From Deltaproteobacteria bacterium HGW-Deltaproteobacteria-15 (lineage in GTDB: Bacteria; Desulfobacterota; DSM-4660; Desulfatiglandales; HGW-15), in NCBI GenBank assembly GCA_002840535.1, contig PHBH01000014.1, positions 45,252 through 109,251 on the forward strand: 64,000 nucleotides of DNA, written 5' to 3'. A program made the translations under genes and the position numbers. Positions 34,559 through 43,215 of this stretch are shown in pieces (position 1 is the stretch's first letter; the number at the start of each line of letters is the position of its first letter). Below the pieces are notes generated by a model. The model worked only from the letters and a program-made list of their open reading frames with translations. It was not told the origin of the DNA and searched no databases.

Positions 34559-37507
34559 CTAGTCCGCCTTTTCAAGGGACAGTCTCTTCAGTTCTTTCTC
34601 GAGCGGGATGGATCCCATTTTAATCTGCACCTTCTGCTGGAGAGCAGGATCTCCCTCTTCCAGAATTTCGTTCATGAGTCGCGAGGCCAATCCGCTCTCG
34701 CCGGCGCCCAGATAGGAAAGGGCAAGTCGGTACTTGACATCCCAATAGCCCTTCATCTCCGGCGAATAGTCCAGATCCAGGGATTGTCCATAGTGCCTGA
34801 TGGCTTCCTTGTGTCTTCCTTCAAAGTGATAACTGTTTCCCATCTCCGCATAGGCCGAGCGCAGCAGTTCCTTGCTCTCGCGATCCTTTTCCGCAAGAGC
34901 GATGGATCGGTTCAGGGCATCTCTCGCCCTTTCGTACAGGCTTTGCTTGTTGCTGATCTCTCCGATGCTCTCATAAACCGCTGCCATTTCCCTGTCGGAA
35001 AGGAGTCTCTTTTCACCGAGAAGGGAGTGCAGGAGATCGGAAGCACGCTTCAGCTCTCCCTTCTTGCGGTAGATTTCGGCCAGAAGCAGCACACCCCTTT
35101 GCCGATCGGCTGCTGGAAGGTTTTCTCCTGACGCATTCTCAAGCAGGGTTCCGGCCTTCTCCTCATCGCCCAGTGAAAGGTGGGACCTGGCAAAATCGAG
35201 CAGGAATTTTCCTCTCGATGGCGGAGTCAGCTCGCGGAGGGTGATCTGGGAGAAGACCTGGACGGCATCGGCGAATTGCTTCCCGCGGTAAAAAGAATCT
35301 CCGATCAGGAGCAGGATTTCCGGCTCGATGTTCCCGCTGAGTCCCGGGTCGGCCTTCTGGAAATACTCGGTCACCTTATTGTATTTGCCACCGTCGTAAT
35401 AGCCCTTGATCTCCTTTTCAGCGCATCGGAAATACAGCTGCCTCGCCTCCCTCTGCACATCGGATTGGACGGGCTTTCCCGTCAGCTTTTTGATGGTTTC
35501 CACTGCCAGCGCATACTGGCCTTTCTTGTAGAACTTTCCTGCCATCTCCAAAAGGGCGAGATCGCCGATGGGTTTGTTGAGGTTCTCCTTGTAGACCTCC
35601 TCGTAGGCTGTCACTCCGGAGGATTGATCGGCGATGCGGAGTTTGGCTATCCCGGCCCCCTCGCTTTCCGGAAAATACTCCACCGCCATGCGGTAAAGCA
35701 TTTCCGCTTCCTTTTCCCTGGTCTGATGAAGGTAGGTATCTCCAATGTGGGAAAGAAGCAGGTCGCCCGTCTCAGGCTGATGACCGAGATTAAGAGCCCT
35801 GAAGTACTGCTCACGCGCCAGATCGTAATTTTTTCTGTAGAAATGATTTCGAGCCCTGAGAAAAAGAAACTCGGGATGATCCAGGTAGAAATCGGGGCGC
35901 GACCCGGCAATCTCCTTGAGCTTGCTCTCGGCATCGTCGTACATCCCGACACCGTGGAAATACCCGGCTATTCCGTATCGGGCCTCCTGAACCAGGGGAG
36001 AGGTCGGGAAACGATCGATGACGGCTTTGAAGTCCTCGATCGCCCTTTGGGGCTTGTTCATTCGCAGGTAAATCCGGCCCCTGGAAACCAGTGCGGCCGG
36101 TACGTGATCGCCGGTTCCATACTGGGTGATTGCAATGGACAGGAACCCTATGGCCTCATTGTCGTTGCCGGCAAGGTCGTGCGCCCTGCCCGTCTTGATC
36201 AATGCCGTCGGGGTCTTTTCGGATTTAGGGTATCTCGAAACAGCCTCATGATAGCTATCGACGACCTTGGGGTATAACCCCTTTTCTCCTCTTTCCAGCA
36301 AGGCAAACCGGCAGTCGCCTGAGAGAAAAAACATATCCTCTGTCAGCGGCGAATCCGGAAAACCGGCCAGGAACTCATCGATCAGCCCCGCGCCCTTCTC
36401 GTAATCCTTCGCTTCCAGGGCCTCCCGGATTCTTCCGTAAAGAAAGGCCTCGGCCGGTCTCAGGTTCGAAACCCTGGGACCCTGCGGCAGGAGTATCGGG
36501 TTATCATGCCGCACCTCTGGCTCCACCTTGAATTTCAATGGGGGTGCTGCACTACCGCCCGCCTCCGGTTCAACAGCCGGCGGTTTATCGATCTTCATTC
36601 TGATGCTTCCGCTCGGCGCCCCGCTTCCCACCTCCGCCGTTTCGGTTTTCACCGGGGAATCGGTTTCCCTCCGGAGTTCCGCAACACGTGGAGGCTGAAC
36701 ACTATCCGGGGCAGGATCGGGTCTGCGATCAAAGAGAATCGAAGGACCTGCTGTCTCCGGTGCACGTTCAAAGAAATCCACGACCCACTTCCCGCCTTCC
36801 TGCATCCAGAACACCTTGACCCGTTCGACCGGGGTTTCCGGTTCCGCATTTATCTCAAGACCCTCTTTCTGTTTGTTCAGGCTCACGCGTTTCAGAATTT
36901 TCATGGGTCCATAGCCCGATCGCTGCGCGGCTGTTGTCGCGCCGGACAACCCGAACAGAAGGGAGCGGTCGTCCCGGGAGGTCATGGACCAGGCGGGCTT
37001 CACGCCAAGGTCGGCCACCATGCGGGTAAACCCTTCCCCGGTTCCAAACCGAAGGCGCTTGAGCGTTGCAGGGGCGGTCTTCTTCGGATTTGCCTTTTCA
37101 GGTTTTGCCTGTGCCATATCGATCAGAAACACCTTTTCCTTTGCTATCCAGGAGCACTCCACCTCTCTAAGGGAACCTTTCAGGGGGATCGTTATTTTCA
37201 GAGAGCGTGCCGCAGTGTCCTCTTCAAATCTCATCGACTTGCCGTCCATCGCAATCGTCTTCGAGAAGTCGGCCCCGCCGGTAGTCTCGTAGAGAGCGAG
37301 AGCCACATGGTTCTCTCCGCCACAGGAGAGACGGAACAGGGGTTTTTGCTGTAGAAGAAGCGCAATCCTGGTTCGGCCCTCTGCAGGCACGGTCATCTTC
37401 ATGTCGAGAGCCCGGTTTGCGGCCAGCGCTCCTCTGGACAGGCAACTCCCCATGAGGAGAATAGAGCATAGCCACAGCACAATCGGACCTCGCCGGATCC
37501 CTTTCAT
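34559..37507 (-). CDS. Exported TPR-repeat protein, flagellar-locus associated
   Basis: A 982-residue protein with an N-terminal signal sequence (about 8-29, cleavage probably after ALA). An AMIN-like beta-rich region follows (about 35-250), then a proline-rich linker. From ~355 to ~960 there are many TPR units (for example TALIKTGRAHDLAGNDNEAI, GRIYLRMNKPQRAIEDFKAV, AYAEMGNSYHFEGRHKEAIR). TPR arrays are protein-binding scaffolds. Position just upstream of the flagellar activator and coupled by a 4-base overlap to a small lipoprotein gene suggests a periplasmic or outer-membrane role in motility. The exact function is unknown. Confidence 0.75.
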   Translation of the reverse strand: MKGIRRGPIVLWLCSILLMGSCLSRGALAANRALDMKMTVPAEGRTRIALLLQQKPLFRLSCGGENHVALALYETTGGADFSKTIAMDGKSMRFEEDTAARSLKITIPLKGSLREVECSWIAKEKVFLIDMAQAKPEKANPKKTAPATLKRLRFGTGEGFTRMVADLGVKPAWSMTSRDDRSLLFGLSGATTAAQRSGYGPMKILKRVSLNKQKEGLEINAEPETPVERVKVFWMQEGGKWVVDFFERAPETAGPSILFDRRPDPAPDSVQPPRVAELRRETDSPVKTETAEVGSGAPSGSIRMKIDKPPAVEPEAGGSAAPPLKFKVEPEVRHDNPILLPQGPRVSNLRPAEAFLYGRIREALEAKDYEKGAGLIDEFLAGFPDSPLTEDMFFLSGDCRFALLERGEKGLYPKVVDSYHEAVSRYPKSEKTPTALIKTGRAHDLAGNDNEAIGFLSIAITQYGTGDHVPAALVSRGRIYLRMNKPQRAIEDFKAVIDRFPTSPLVQEARYGIAGYFHGVGMYDDAESKLKEIAGSRPDFYLDHPEFLFLRARNHFYRKNYDLAREQYFRALNLGHQPETGDLLLSHIGDTYLHQTREKEAEMLYRMAVEYFPESEGAGIAKLRIADQSSGVTAYEEVYKENLNKPIGDLALLEMAGKFYKKGQYALAVETIKKLTGKPVQSDVQREARQLYFRCAEKEIKGYYDGGKYNKVTEYFQKADPGLSGNIEPEILLLIGDSFYRGKQFADAVQVFSQITLRELTPPSRGKFLLDFARSHLSLGDEEKAGTLLENASGENLPAADRQRGVLLLAEIYRKKGELKRASDLLHSLLGEKRLLSDREMAAVYESIGEISNKQSLYERARDALNRSIALAEKDRESKELLRSAYAEMGNSYHFEGRHKEAIRHYGQSLDLDYSPEMKGYWDVKYRLALSYLGAGESGLASRLMNEILEEGDPALQQKVQIKMGSIPLEKELKRLSLEKAD

Positions 37508-37827
37508 TTTCTTCCGGACTCCAGCAATCGAATGATTCTTTCCTGGTTTTTCAATACCTGAAGATTGGTCTCCACCATAAAACGGGTGGAGATTGCGATT
37601 TCTCTCAGGTGTGCCAGAGACATATCATCGCTGTAGGTCCTGGTGTTTACACCCCCCTCTTCCTTGAGCGCCCTGTAAAAGTCTCTGGTCATTTCCACAT
37701 AAACCCCTTCCGGCACGGGGAGGCGGGAACCCGAATCCTGACCGAAGCTCGTGAATACCTGGCCCAGGACACAGCCCAGGAGGCAGCCTGCCATCAAGAA
37801 AAGCCCACTTTTTCCCAACCGCTTCAT
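37504..37827 (-). CDS. Small putative lipoprotein, hypothetical
   Basis: A 107-residue protein with a signal sequence ending in LLGC (residues 16-19), a lipobox. The remainder is helical (EGVYVEMTRDFYRALKEEGG...LQVLKNQERIIRLLESGRK). Its stop overlaps the start of the TPR gene as ATGA, so the two are probably translated together. The ribosome site GAGGAAAATC is good. A weaker sigma-54-like site lies 82 bases upstream. I do not recognise a family. Confidence 0.62.
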   Translation of the reverse strand: MKRLGKSGLFLMAGCLLGCVLGQVFTSFGQDSGSRLPVPEGVYVEMTRDFYRALKEEGGVNTRTYSDDMSLAHLREIAISTRFMVETNLQVLKNQERIIRLLESGRK

Positions 37828-37908
37828 GATTTTCCTCGCATAGTGAACCGGTTATCGCCGGTCCGGGCGAACCAACTCAGGTCCCGGCGCTTCTTCCGTT
37901 TCTCTGAA

Positions 37909-37923
37909 GCACATCTCATGCCA
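37909..37923 (-). promoter_or_regulatory. Possible sigma-54 promoter of the lipoprotein-TPR-activator operon
   Basis: On the minus strand it reads TGGCAT-GAGAT-GTGC with GG-N10-GC spacing, one mismatch in the -12 box. The leader to the first gene would be about 70 bases. Confidence 0.5.
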
Positions 37924-38039
37924 CCAGGAAATATTTGCATCCTCCCCTGAAAAATTTTCCTAACGATTTGATTTAAATTCCCAATTGAGATTCGGGCTTT
38001 TCACCGGCCATGAGGAGGAGGCTATGCCCCGGCCGCTCG

Positions 38040-38260
38040 TCATGTTTTTGACGTGGAGTCCTTTGACGCAGAAAATTCCTTCGCAGGGCACGCAGAGGCA
38101 CCAGAAAACTGAATGGGTTGAACCGCGAAGGCGCGAAGGACGCAAAGTAGAACGCCAAAGGTTTGTTTCTTCACCTGCCGGAAGCTCCCCCGGCAGGTGA
38201 AGAAACAAATGCCTTCCCTGGCGCACTTGGCATCTTGGCGGTTAAATTTTGTATGGATCG
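38040..38260. repeat. Repeat cluster including a perfect 20-bp hairpin at 38162-38209
   Basis: The hairpin arms (starting TTTGTTTCTTCACCTGCCGG) match perfectly over 20 bases around an eight-base loop, AAGCTCCC. Around it are the words CGCGAAGGCGCGAAGGACGC and GGCGCACTTGGC, of a type common in environmental genomes. No gene is visible in 37828-38401. Confidence 0.7.
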
Positions 38261-38304
38261 GACGACTAATTCTCATCGCAAAGGACAGGAAGAGGAGACT
38301 TGGA

Positions 38305-38320
38305 TGGCATTCTGTTTGCA
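38305..38320 (+). promoter_or_regulatory. Sigma-54 promoter of the plus-strand coiled-coil gene
   Basis: The site reads TGGCAT-TCTGT-TTGCA, nearly perfect, with GG-N10-GC spacing. The predicted leader is about 70 bases. It ties the gene at 38402 to the flagellar regulon although it is on the opposite strand. Confidence 0.82.
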
Positions 38321-38401
38321 GAGACACCGGTGGGATGGGTATCCCCGGCGGGCCTCCTGGTCCCCGGAGAAACCCCTCGGCGCGGCCCAAAGGAGTGAGG
38401 G

Positions 38402-38800
38402 ATGGAACTGCTGGAAAAGAACATACGTCTCTTCAAAAAGATGAAGGAGCTCGCATCGCAGCAGCGCTCCTGCCTCGAAGAGGACAGGCTGGACACCTAC
38501 TTTCAACTCTCCAGGCAGAGAGACCAGCTTCGATCCCAGATCACATTGAATGAGAAAACGGCCGGCTCCCTCGCCACGGAAAGAAAAAACGTCGATTCTC
38601 CCGACCGGAAGGACGCCATGGAGATGGTGGAGGTCATCCGTCTGATCCAGGAAATAGATGAAGGAATAAGACAAACGTTGATCCGGAAGAAAGAATCCCT
38701 GACCTCGGAGATCCGGGAGATGAGAAAGGGCCGGATGGCGGTGAAGGGCTATGGGATCAAATTTGCAAAACCCGCAAAGTTCATCGATAGAAAAAGTTGA
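38402..38800 (+). CDS. Small coiled-coil protein, FliT/FlgN-like candidate
   Basis: A 132-residue, highly charged helical protein (MELLEKNIRLFKKMKELASQ, then LDTYFQLSRQRDQLRSQITL and IRQTLIRKKESLTSEIREM). Size and all-helical character resemble flagellar export chaperones such as FlgN or FliT, but no diagnostic motif is seen. AAGGAG lies six bases before the ATG. A good sigma-54 promoter upstream links it to the flagellar genes. The chaperone role is inference from size, fold and promoter. Confidence 0.6.
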   Translation: MELLEKNIRLFKKMKELASQQRSCLEEDRLDTYFQLSRQRDQLRSQITLNEKTAGSLATERKNVDSPDRKDAMEMVEVIRLIQEIDEGIRQTLIRKKESLTSEIREMRKGRMAVKGYGIKFAKPAKFIDRKS

Positions 38801-38840
38801 AGCGAGACAAAAATCCGAAATCCAGTATTTGACGTTCATC

Positions 38841-39212
38841 ATTCCGTCCTTTGTCATTAGTCCTTTGCTTTGTTCTTCATTGAACGTTGGACGTTGGACG
38901 TTCGATGTTGGACGTTCGTCATTTTGTCCTTTGTCATTAGTCCTTTGCTTTGTTCTTCATTGGACGTTGGACGTTGGGCGTTCGATGTTGGACGTTCGTC
39001 ATTTTGTCCTTTGTCGTTAGTCCTTTGCTTTGTTCTTCATTGGACGTTGGACGTTGGACGTTCGATGTTGGACGTTCGTCATTCTGTCCTTTGTCGTTAG
39101 TCCTTTGCTTTGTTCTTCATTGGACGTTGGACGTTGGGCGTTCGATGTTGGACGTTTGCTTTGTTCTTCATTGGACGTTGGACGTTCGATGTTGGACGTT
39201 CGTCCTTTTGTC
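38841..39212. repeat. 80-bp tandem repeat array
   Basis: Four units with an exact 80-base period start at 38861, 38941, 39021 and 39101, after a partial unit and before a shortened one (39157-39212). Each unit carries TCCTTTGCTTTGTTCTTCAT, then GGACGTT words, then GTCATTTTGTCC. GGACG and GGGCG alternate between units, hinting at 160-bp duplication. The array ends 18 bases before mutY. Confidence 0.93.
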
Positions 39213-39229
39213 CGCTATACTCCCTCTTC

Positions 39230-40288
39230 ATGGCACGGCCCGGAATCACCCGCAGGATTCTTCTATGGTATGCGCACCACGGGCGGTCCCTTCCCTGGCG
39301 GCAGACCAGGGATCCTTATGCCGTCTGGATTTCCGAGGTGATGCTTCAACAGACCCGGGTAGACACGGCGATCCCCTACTATGAACGTTTTCTTTCCCGG
39401 TTTCCCACAGTGGAAGCACTCGCAAAGGCCCCTCTCCGGAACGTTATAAAAAGCTGGGAAAACATGGGCTACTACTCTCGTGCCCGCAATCTTCACGAGG
39501 CAGCGCGGACTATCGTGACTTGCATGGGAGGCAGTCTCCCGGAAAACCGGGAGGAGTTGCTCCGGCTTCCCGGCATCGGAGCGTATACCGCCTCTGCAAT
39601 TCTGAGCTTTGCCTTCGGGCAGAGCGTTCTTGCCATGGACGCAAATGTAAAGCGGGTCCTCTGCAGGCTTTTTGCCGTGAAGCAACCCCTGGAGGACAGA
39701 CCGACCCTGGAAACGATCGAAAGACTCGGGAAGGATCTCCTGCCTCTGAAGGATTCTTCCTCCTTCAACCAGGGTCTGATGGATTTCGGATCCTCGATCT
39801 GCACGCCGCGAAAACCCCGATGCACGGCATGTTTCCTGCGGGATGACTGTCTTGCGTTTCAACGGAGCATCCAGTACAGTCTGCCTGTAAAAAGAAGCCG
39901 GCCTCCGCTCCCCCACAGGGACATGACCGCCGCACTCATTCGCGACCAAAGGGGCAGGTTCCTCGTGGCCCAGAGACCTGCAAACGGTCTTTTGGGAGGC
40001 TTATGGAGATTTCCCGGTGGAGAAAGGACGGGGGCAGAAACCGTTGCCGAGGCGGTTGAAAGGGCGGTTTGCGAAGAAGCGGGGGTTCGCGCCAGGGCAG
40101 TATCCGAGCTTGGGGTCATCCGGCACGCCTTCACCCACTTTCGCATGCGCCTTCATGTGTTTGAATGCATGATCACGGAGGGCTTGCCTCGTGCGTTGGG
40201 CTGCGTACGGTTGCGCTGGGCAGGGCCCCGCGCACTTCGATCCCTGCCATTTGGTAAGGCGGACCGCAAGGTGCTCAGCCTGCTTTGA
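39230..40288 (+). CDS. mutY: MutY, A/G-specific adenine glycosylase
   Basis: DNA glycosylase (352 aa) that removes A mispaired with 8-oxoguanine. Catalytic Glu is in SEVMLQQTRVDT, the helix-hairpin-helix is LPGIGAYTASAI with Asp in MDANVKRVL, and the 4Fe-4S ligands are C-x6-C-x2-C-x5-C (CTPRKPRCTACFLRDDC). A C-terminal NUDIX-like domain for 8-oxoG reading is present (GGLWRFPGGER). The ATG at 39230 is used. The frame is open further upstream, but only through the tandem array. Confidence 0.94.
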   Translation: MARPGITRRILLWYAHHGRSLPWRQTRDPYAVWISEVMLQQTRVDTAIPYYERFLSRFPTVEALAKAPLRNVIKSWENMGYYSRARNLHEAARTIVTCMGGSLPENREELLRLPGIGAYTASAILSFAFGQSVLAMDANVKRVLCRLFAVKQPLEDRPTLETIERLGKDLLPLKDSSSFNQGLMDFGSSICTPRKPRCTACFLRDDCLAFQRSIQYSLPVKRSRPPLPHRDMTAALIRDQRGRFLVAQRPANGLLGGLWRFPGGERTGAETVAEAVERAVCEEAGVRARAVSELGVIRHAFTHFRMRLHVFECMITEGLPRALGCVRLRWAGPRALRSLPFGKADRKVLSLL

Positions 40289-40292
40289 AGCA

Positions 40293-40320
40293 AAGGGCTC
40301 ACCCTGAAACGGGGGCCCTT
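40293..40320. terminator. Possible bidirectional terminator between convergent genes
   Basis: AAGGGCTC pairs with GGGGCCCTT across a ~12-base loop, between the ends of mutY and the flavoprotein gene. T-runs are weak on both sides. Confidence 0.4.
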
Positions 40321-40336
40321 CTTGTCAACCATACAC

Positions 40337-41677
40337 TCACATCTCCTTCAACAGCTGGTTCGCGGCCGTCAGCATCGGGTCCCAGACCGGGCTGAACGGA
40401 GGAGCATAGGCCAGATCGGATTGGCCGAACTGCTCGACCGTCATGCCTGCATGGAGGGCAACCGCAGGCGCATTCACCCGATGGGCGACACCCTCTCTGC
40501 CCACCATTTGCACTCCCAGCAGCCGCCCCGATTTTCGGTCTCCAACCATCTGCACCGAAATGGTGGTGGAGCCTGGATGGGCATGGGCCCGGCTTCGGCT
40601 GTGAATCACGGTCTCAGCAGGCTCGAATCCCGCCTTTTCAGCCTCACTCATACTCAATCCGGTCCGTGCAACCTCGAGATCAAAAACCCGGAACACGGCC
40701 GTTCCGGCCACCCCCTGGAGTTCAGCCCTCTTACCGGTCACGTTATCCGCAACCGCCCAGCCTGCCCTGTTTGCCCTGAGGGCAAGAGGTATCCACGCCC
40801 TTTCGCCGGTGACCACATGAAATGCATCTGCACAATCGCCGGCCGCATAAATGTTCTCATCTGAAGTAAGGAGGGCGCTATCCACCGCAATGGACTTTCT
40901 TGGCCCCAATTCAAGCCCGGCCTCGTCAGCCAGTTGACTGTTGGGCAGGACGCCGACCGCCGTCAGAACCATCTGGCAGTCCAATACGGGTCCCTTGGAC
41001 AACAGCCTGAGACCCTCGTCGCTTTTTTCAATTCCCACTATCTCGTGACCAAGATGAACCCCTATGCGGTTGGCATCAAGCTCCTTTCGAACGATCGCCG
41101 CAAGTTCAGGGTTCATCCATTGCAGGAACACGGGTCCCGGCTTGATCATATCCACTTCAATTCCCCTTGCCCTCAGGGACTCGCACATCTCCAGGCCGAT
41201 GTATCCCATTCCGACGATGACCACCCGCGAGACATTCCGCTCTCCCATGAAACGCTTGATCCTGCGTCCGTCTTCAAGATTCTTCAGTGCCAATACCCCG
41301 GGCAGATCAAAACCAGGCCGGCGGGGAATGCTTGGAGAGGCACCCGTGGCAATGAGCAGCTTGTCGTAGGATACTTCGAAATCCTCTCCTTTTCTCGTTT
41401 TCCCCGTGACCTTCCTCTCCTTCACCTGGATGGAATCCGCCCGATGACCGGTCCTCAGGTCAATGTGCTGTTTGTCCCTGAAGACCTCGGCCTTCCTCAC
41501 AATCAGGTCGTCCATGTCCCTGACAGGATCTGCGATGTTGTAAGGCATTCCGCATGCGCTGTAGGAGACATCGCGGGTCTGCTCGAGCACCGTGACCTGA
41601 AGGTCCGGCATACCCCTCTTTGCCCTGCTGGCCGCACTCATTCCCGCTGCATCCCCGCCTATGATAAGAAATCGCAT
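40337..41677 (-). CDS. CoA-disulfide reductase-type FAD/NAD(P)-dependent oxidoreductase
   Basis: Flavoprotein (446 aa) of the single-cysteine disulfide reductase group. It starts with the FAD Rossmann motif (MRFLIIGGDAAGMSAASRAK), has the redox cysteine in SYSACGMPYNIAD, an NAD(P) motif VVIVGMGYIGLEMCESL, and the second FAD motif NIYAAGDCADAF. Likely substrates are CoA disulfide, polysulfide or NADH oxidation; the sequence does not decide. The ATG has GGAGG five bases upstream. The frame is open far upstream to 42073 but runs antisense into the next gene. Confidence 0.85.
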   Translation of the reverse strand: MRFLIIGGDAAGMSAASRAKRGMPDLQVTVLEQTRDVSYSACGMPYNIADPVRDMDDLIVRKAEVFRDKQHIDLRTGHRADSIQVKERKVTGKTRKGEDFEVSYDKLLIATGASPSIPRRPGFDLPGVLALKNLEDGRRIKRFMGERNVSRVVIVGMGYIGLEMCESLRARGIEVDMIKPGPVFLQWMNPELAAIVRKELDANRIGVHLGHEIVGIEKSDEGLRLLSKGPVLDCQMVLTAVGVLPNSQLADEAGLELGPRKSIAVDSALLTSDENIYAAGDCADAFHVVTGERAWIPLALRANRAGWAVADNVTGKRAELQGVAGTAVFRVFDLEVARTGLSMSEAEKAGFEPAETVIHSRSRAHAHPGSTTISVQMVGDRKSGRLLGVQMVGREGVAHRVNAPAVALHAGMTVEQFGQSDLAYAPPFSPVWDPMLTAANQLLKEM

Positions 41678-41991
41678 GATGTCCTCCGTAGCACTCAGGC
41701 TTCGCCCCCCGGAGAATGGTAAGCAGGAGGTCAGGAGCCGGGGAAAGATTATTTGCTGAAAACCTTCTTCATATATCCCATTGTCCGGAAACAGTGCCCG
41801 AAAGGCAACTGTTTTGCTTGCCAATCCCAATGGTTTTGAGTAAATCGAGTGGCGTAGAACCTGTTGTTGCTTGCATATCGAGACCCAGGGAAGAGATGTG
41901 ATATGCCCGCAGGGGAATCGGGATTTCCCCCTGCCGGGTTCTGAAAAATACTTAAGCTTACCCCTATAAACCCAAAATGCGAGGTGCCAAA
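41678..41991. other. Intergenic gap between divergent genes
   Basis: About 310 bases with no gene. It should hold promoters for both neighbours. A TATAAA at about 41966 could be a -10 for the short-chain dehydrogenase gene, but no matching -35 is clear. Confidence 0.4.
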
Positions 41992-42756
41992 ATGAGCGGG
42001 ATGGAAATCGATCTTTCCGGAAAGGTGGCGCTGGTGACGGGAGGCAGTCGAGGCATAGGAATGGCCATTGCAATGTCCATGGCGGAAAAGGGCGCGAGGG
42101 TTGCCATCAGCGGGAGAAAGCAGGAGAACCTCGACCGTGCGGCAGCCGATTTCAAGGAGCGACACCTGCAGGTCCTGGCCGTGTCGGCAAACGCCGGGCA
42201 GGCGGGTCAGGTTGATTCTCTCTTCAGTGTCCTGGATCGAGAACTGGGTGGAGTCGACATCCTCGTCAACAACGTGGGGACGAATATTCTCACCCCTTCG
42301 GTGGCCGAAGCGGATGAAGGTCTTTTCGACAAACTCATGGAGACGAATCTGAAAAGCGCATTCCTGGCAAGCGCTCAGGCCGTAAAACGCATGAAAAAAC
42401 GTGGGGGCGGAAAGATTATCAATATCAGTTCGATCGCAGCCCGCAAGGCGGCAAGGGGCATGGGGATCTATTGCGTTGCAAAGGCAGGCCTGGAGATGCT
42501 TACCAAGGTGCTGGCGCAGGAGTTGGCCCCTGATCGCATCAATGTGAACGCAGTGGCGCCCTCAGTTGTCAAGACGAAATTCAGCCAGCCTTTCTGGAGC
42601 AATGAATCTATCCTCAACGAGATCCTCAAGACGATTCCCATGGGACGGATTGCGGAGACCTCCGATGTTGTTGGGGCTGTTCTATTCCTCGCATCGAGCC
42701 TGTCGGATTTCATCACAGGAGAAATCATCAATATCGACGGCGGCTCCCTGGCATGA
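41992..42756 (+). CDS. Short-chain dehydrogenase/reductase (FabG-like)
   Basis: SDR oxidoreductase (254 aa). The NAD(P) motif is TGGSRGIGMAIA near the N-terminus, NNVG is present, and the catalytic Ser-Tyr-Lys lie in NISSIAARKAARG and GIYCVAKAGLEM. The C-terminal signature GEIINIDGGSLA is typical of FabG-like enzymes. I chose the ATG at 41992, preceded by GAGGTG; codons at 41977 and 42001 are alternatives. It may act on a 3-oxoacyl substrate given the fad genes nearby, but that is inference. Confidence 0.88.
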   Translation: MSGMEIDLSGKVALVTGGSRGIGMAIAMSMAEKGARVAISGRKQENLDRAAADFKERHLQVLAVSANAGQAGQVDSLFSVLDRELGGVDILVNNVGTNILTPSVAEADEGLFDKLMETNLKSAFLASAQAVKRMKKRGGGKIINISSIAARKAARGMGIYCVAKAGLEMLTKVLAQELAPDRINVNAVAPSVVKTKFSQPFWSNESILNEILKTIPMGRIAETSDVVGAVLFLASSLSDFITGEIINIDGGSLA

Positions 42757-43215
42757 GCCGGAGGGCAGAGGTCAGAGGAGGGAGGCCAGATAAAAGACGG
42801 AAAATGGATGAACCGGCATCTGGTATGAAGATTTGCTAGAGATGAACGTCCAACTTCGAATAAAAAGAGAGAAACCCGACAACTGAACGTTCAATAAGGA
42901 TCGTCGTTGTCGCCTTTGATTAAACTGGTCCCCGGCCAGAAGCGATGCCTTAGGAAACTTCGCTTGAGGAGGAGTTTGGTTCGGCGGGGCCTTACCCGAG
43001 ACTTCCTGTCCGGTCTCCCCTCAGCACCCTTTTCGAAAAGAGCCTCCCAAGCCCGCGCAAGGTTTCCCGTTCGATCGAACTTGCCGCCTCAGCGGCAAGC
43101 GGCCGCGCTGACCTCTGCTCTCTGATCTCCGACCTCCGATCTCCGCCCTCTGATCTCTGACCTCTGACCTCTGATCTCTGATCTCCGACCTCCGATCTCT
43201 GACCTCTGATTTTCT
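42757..43215. repeat. Intergenic repeats: CAACTTCGAA/GAACGTT words and TCTGATCTC heptamers
   Basis: The ~460-base gap has GAACGTCCAACTTCGAA near 42843 and a 118-base array of TCTGACC, TCTGATC and TCCGACC words at 43093-43210. The array begins with AGCGGCAAGCGGCCGCGCTG, the same lead-in as 25842-25860. No gene is visible. Confidence 0.7.

Noticed and set aside
38841..39212. Possible CRISPR array in the 80-bp tandem repeats
   Set aside because: Whole units are nearly identical with no unique spacers of 30-40 bases and no cas gene nearby.
38870..39341. Proteins of WTLDVGRSMLDV type encoded by the 80-bp array
   Set aside because: They come only from the repeat. The period is not a multiple of three, so no single frame runs through all units.
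42907..43125. Short arginine-rich frame before the heptamer repeat
   Set aside because: No ribosome site, no domain, and it runs into the repeat.
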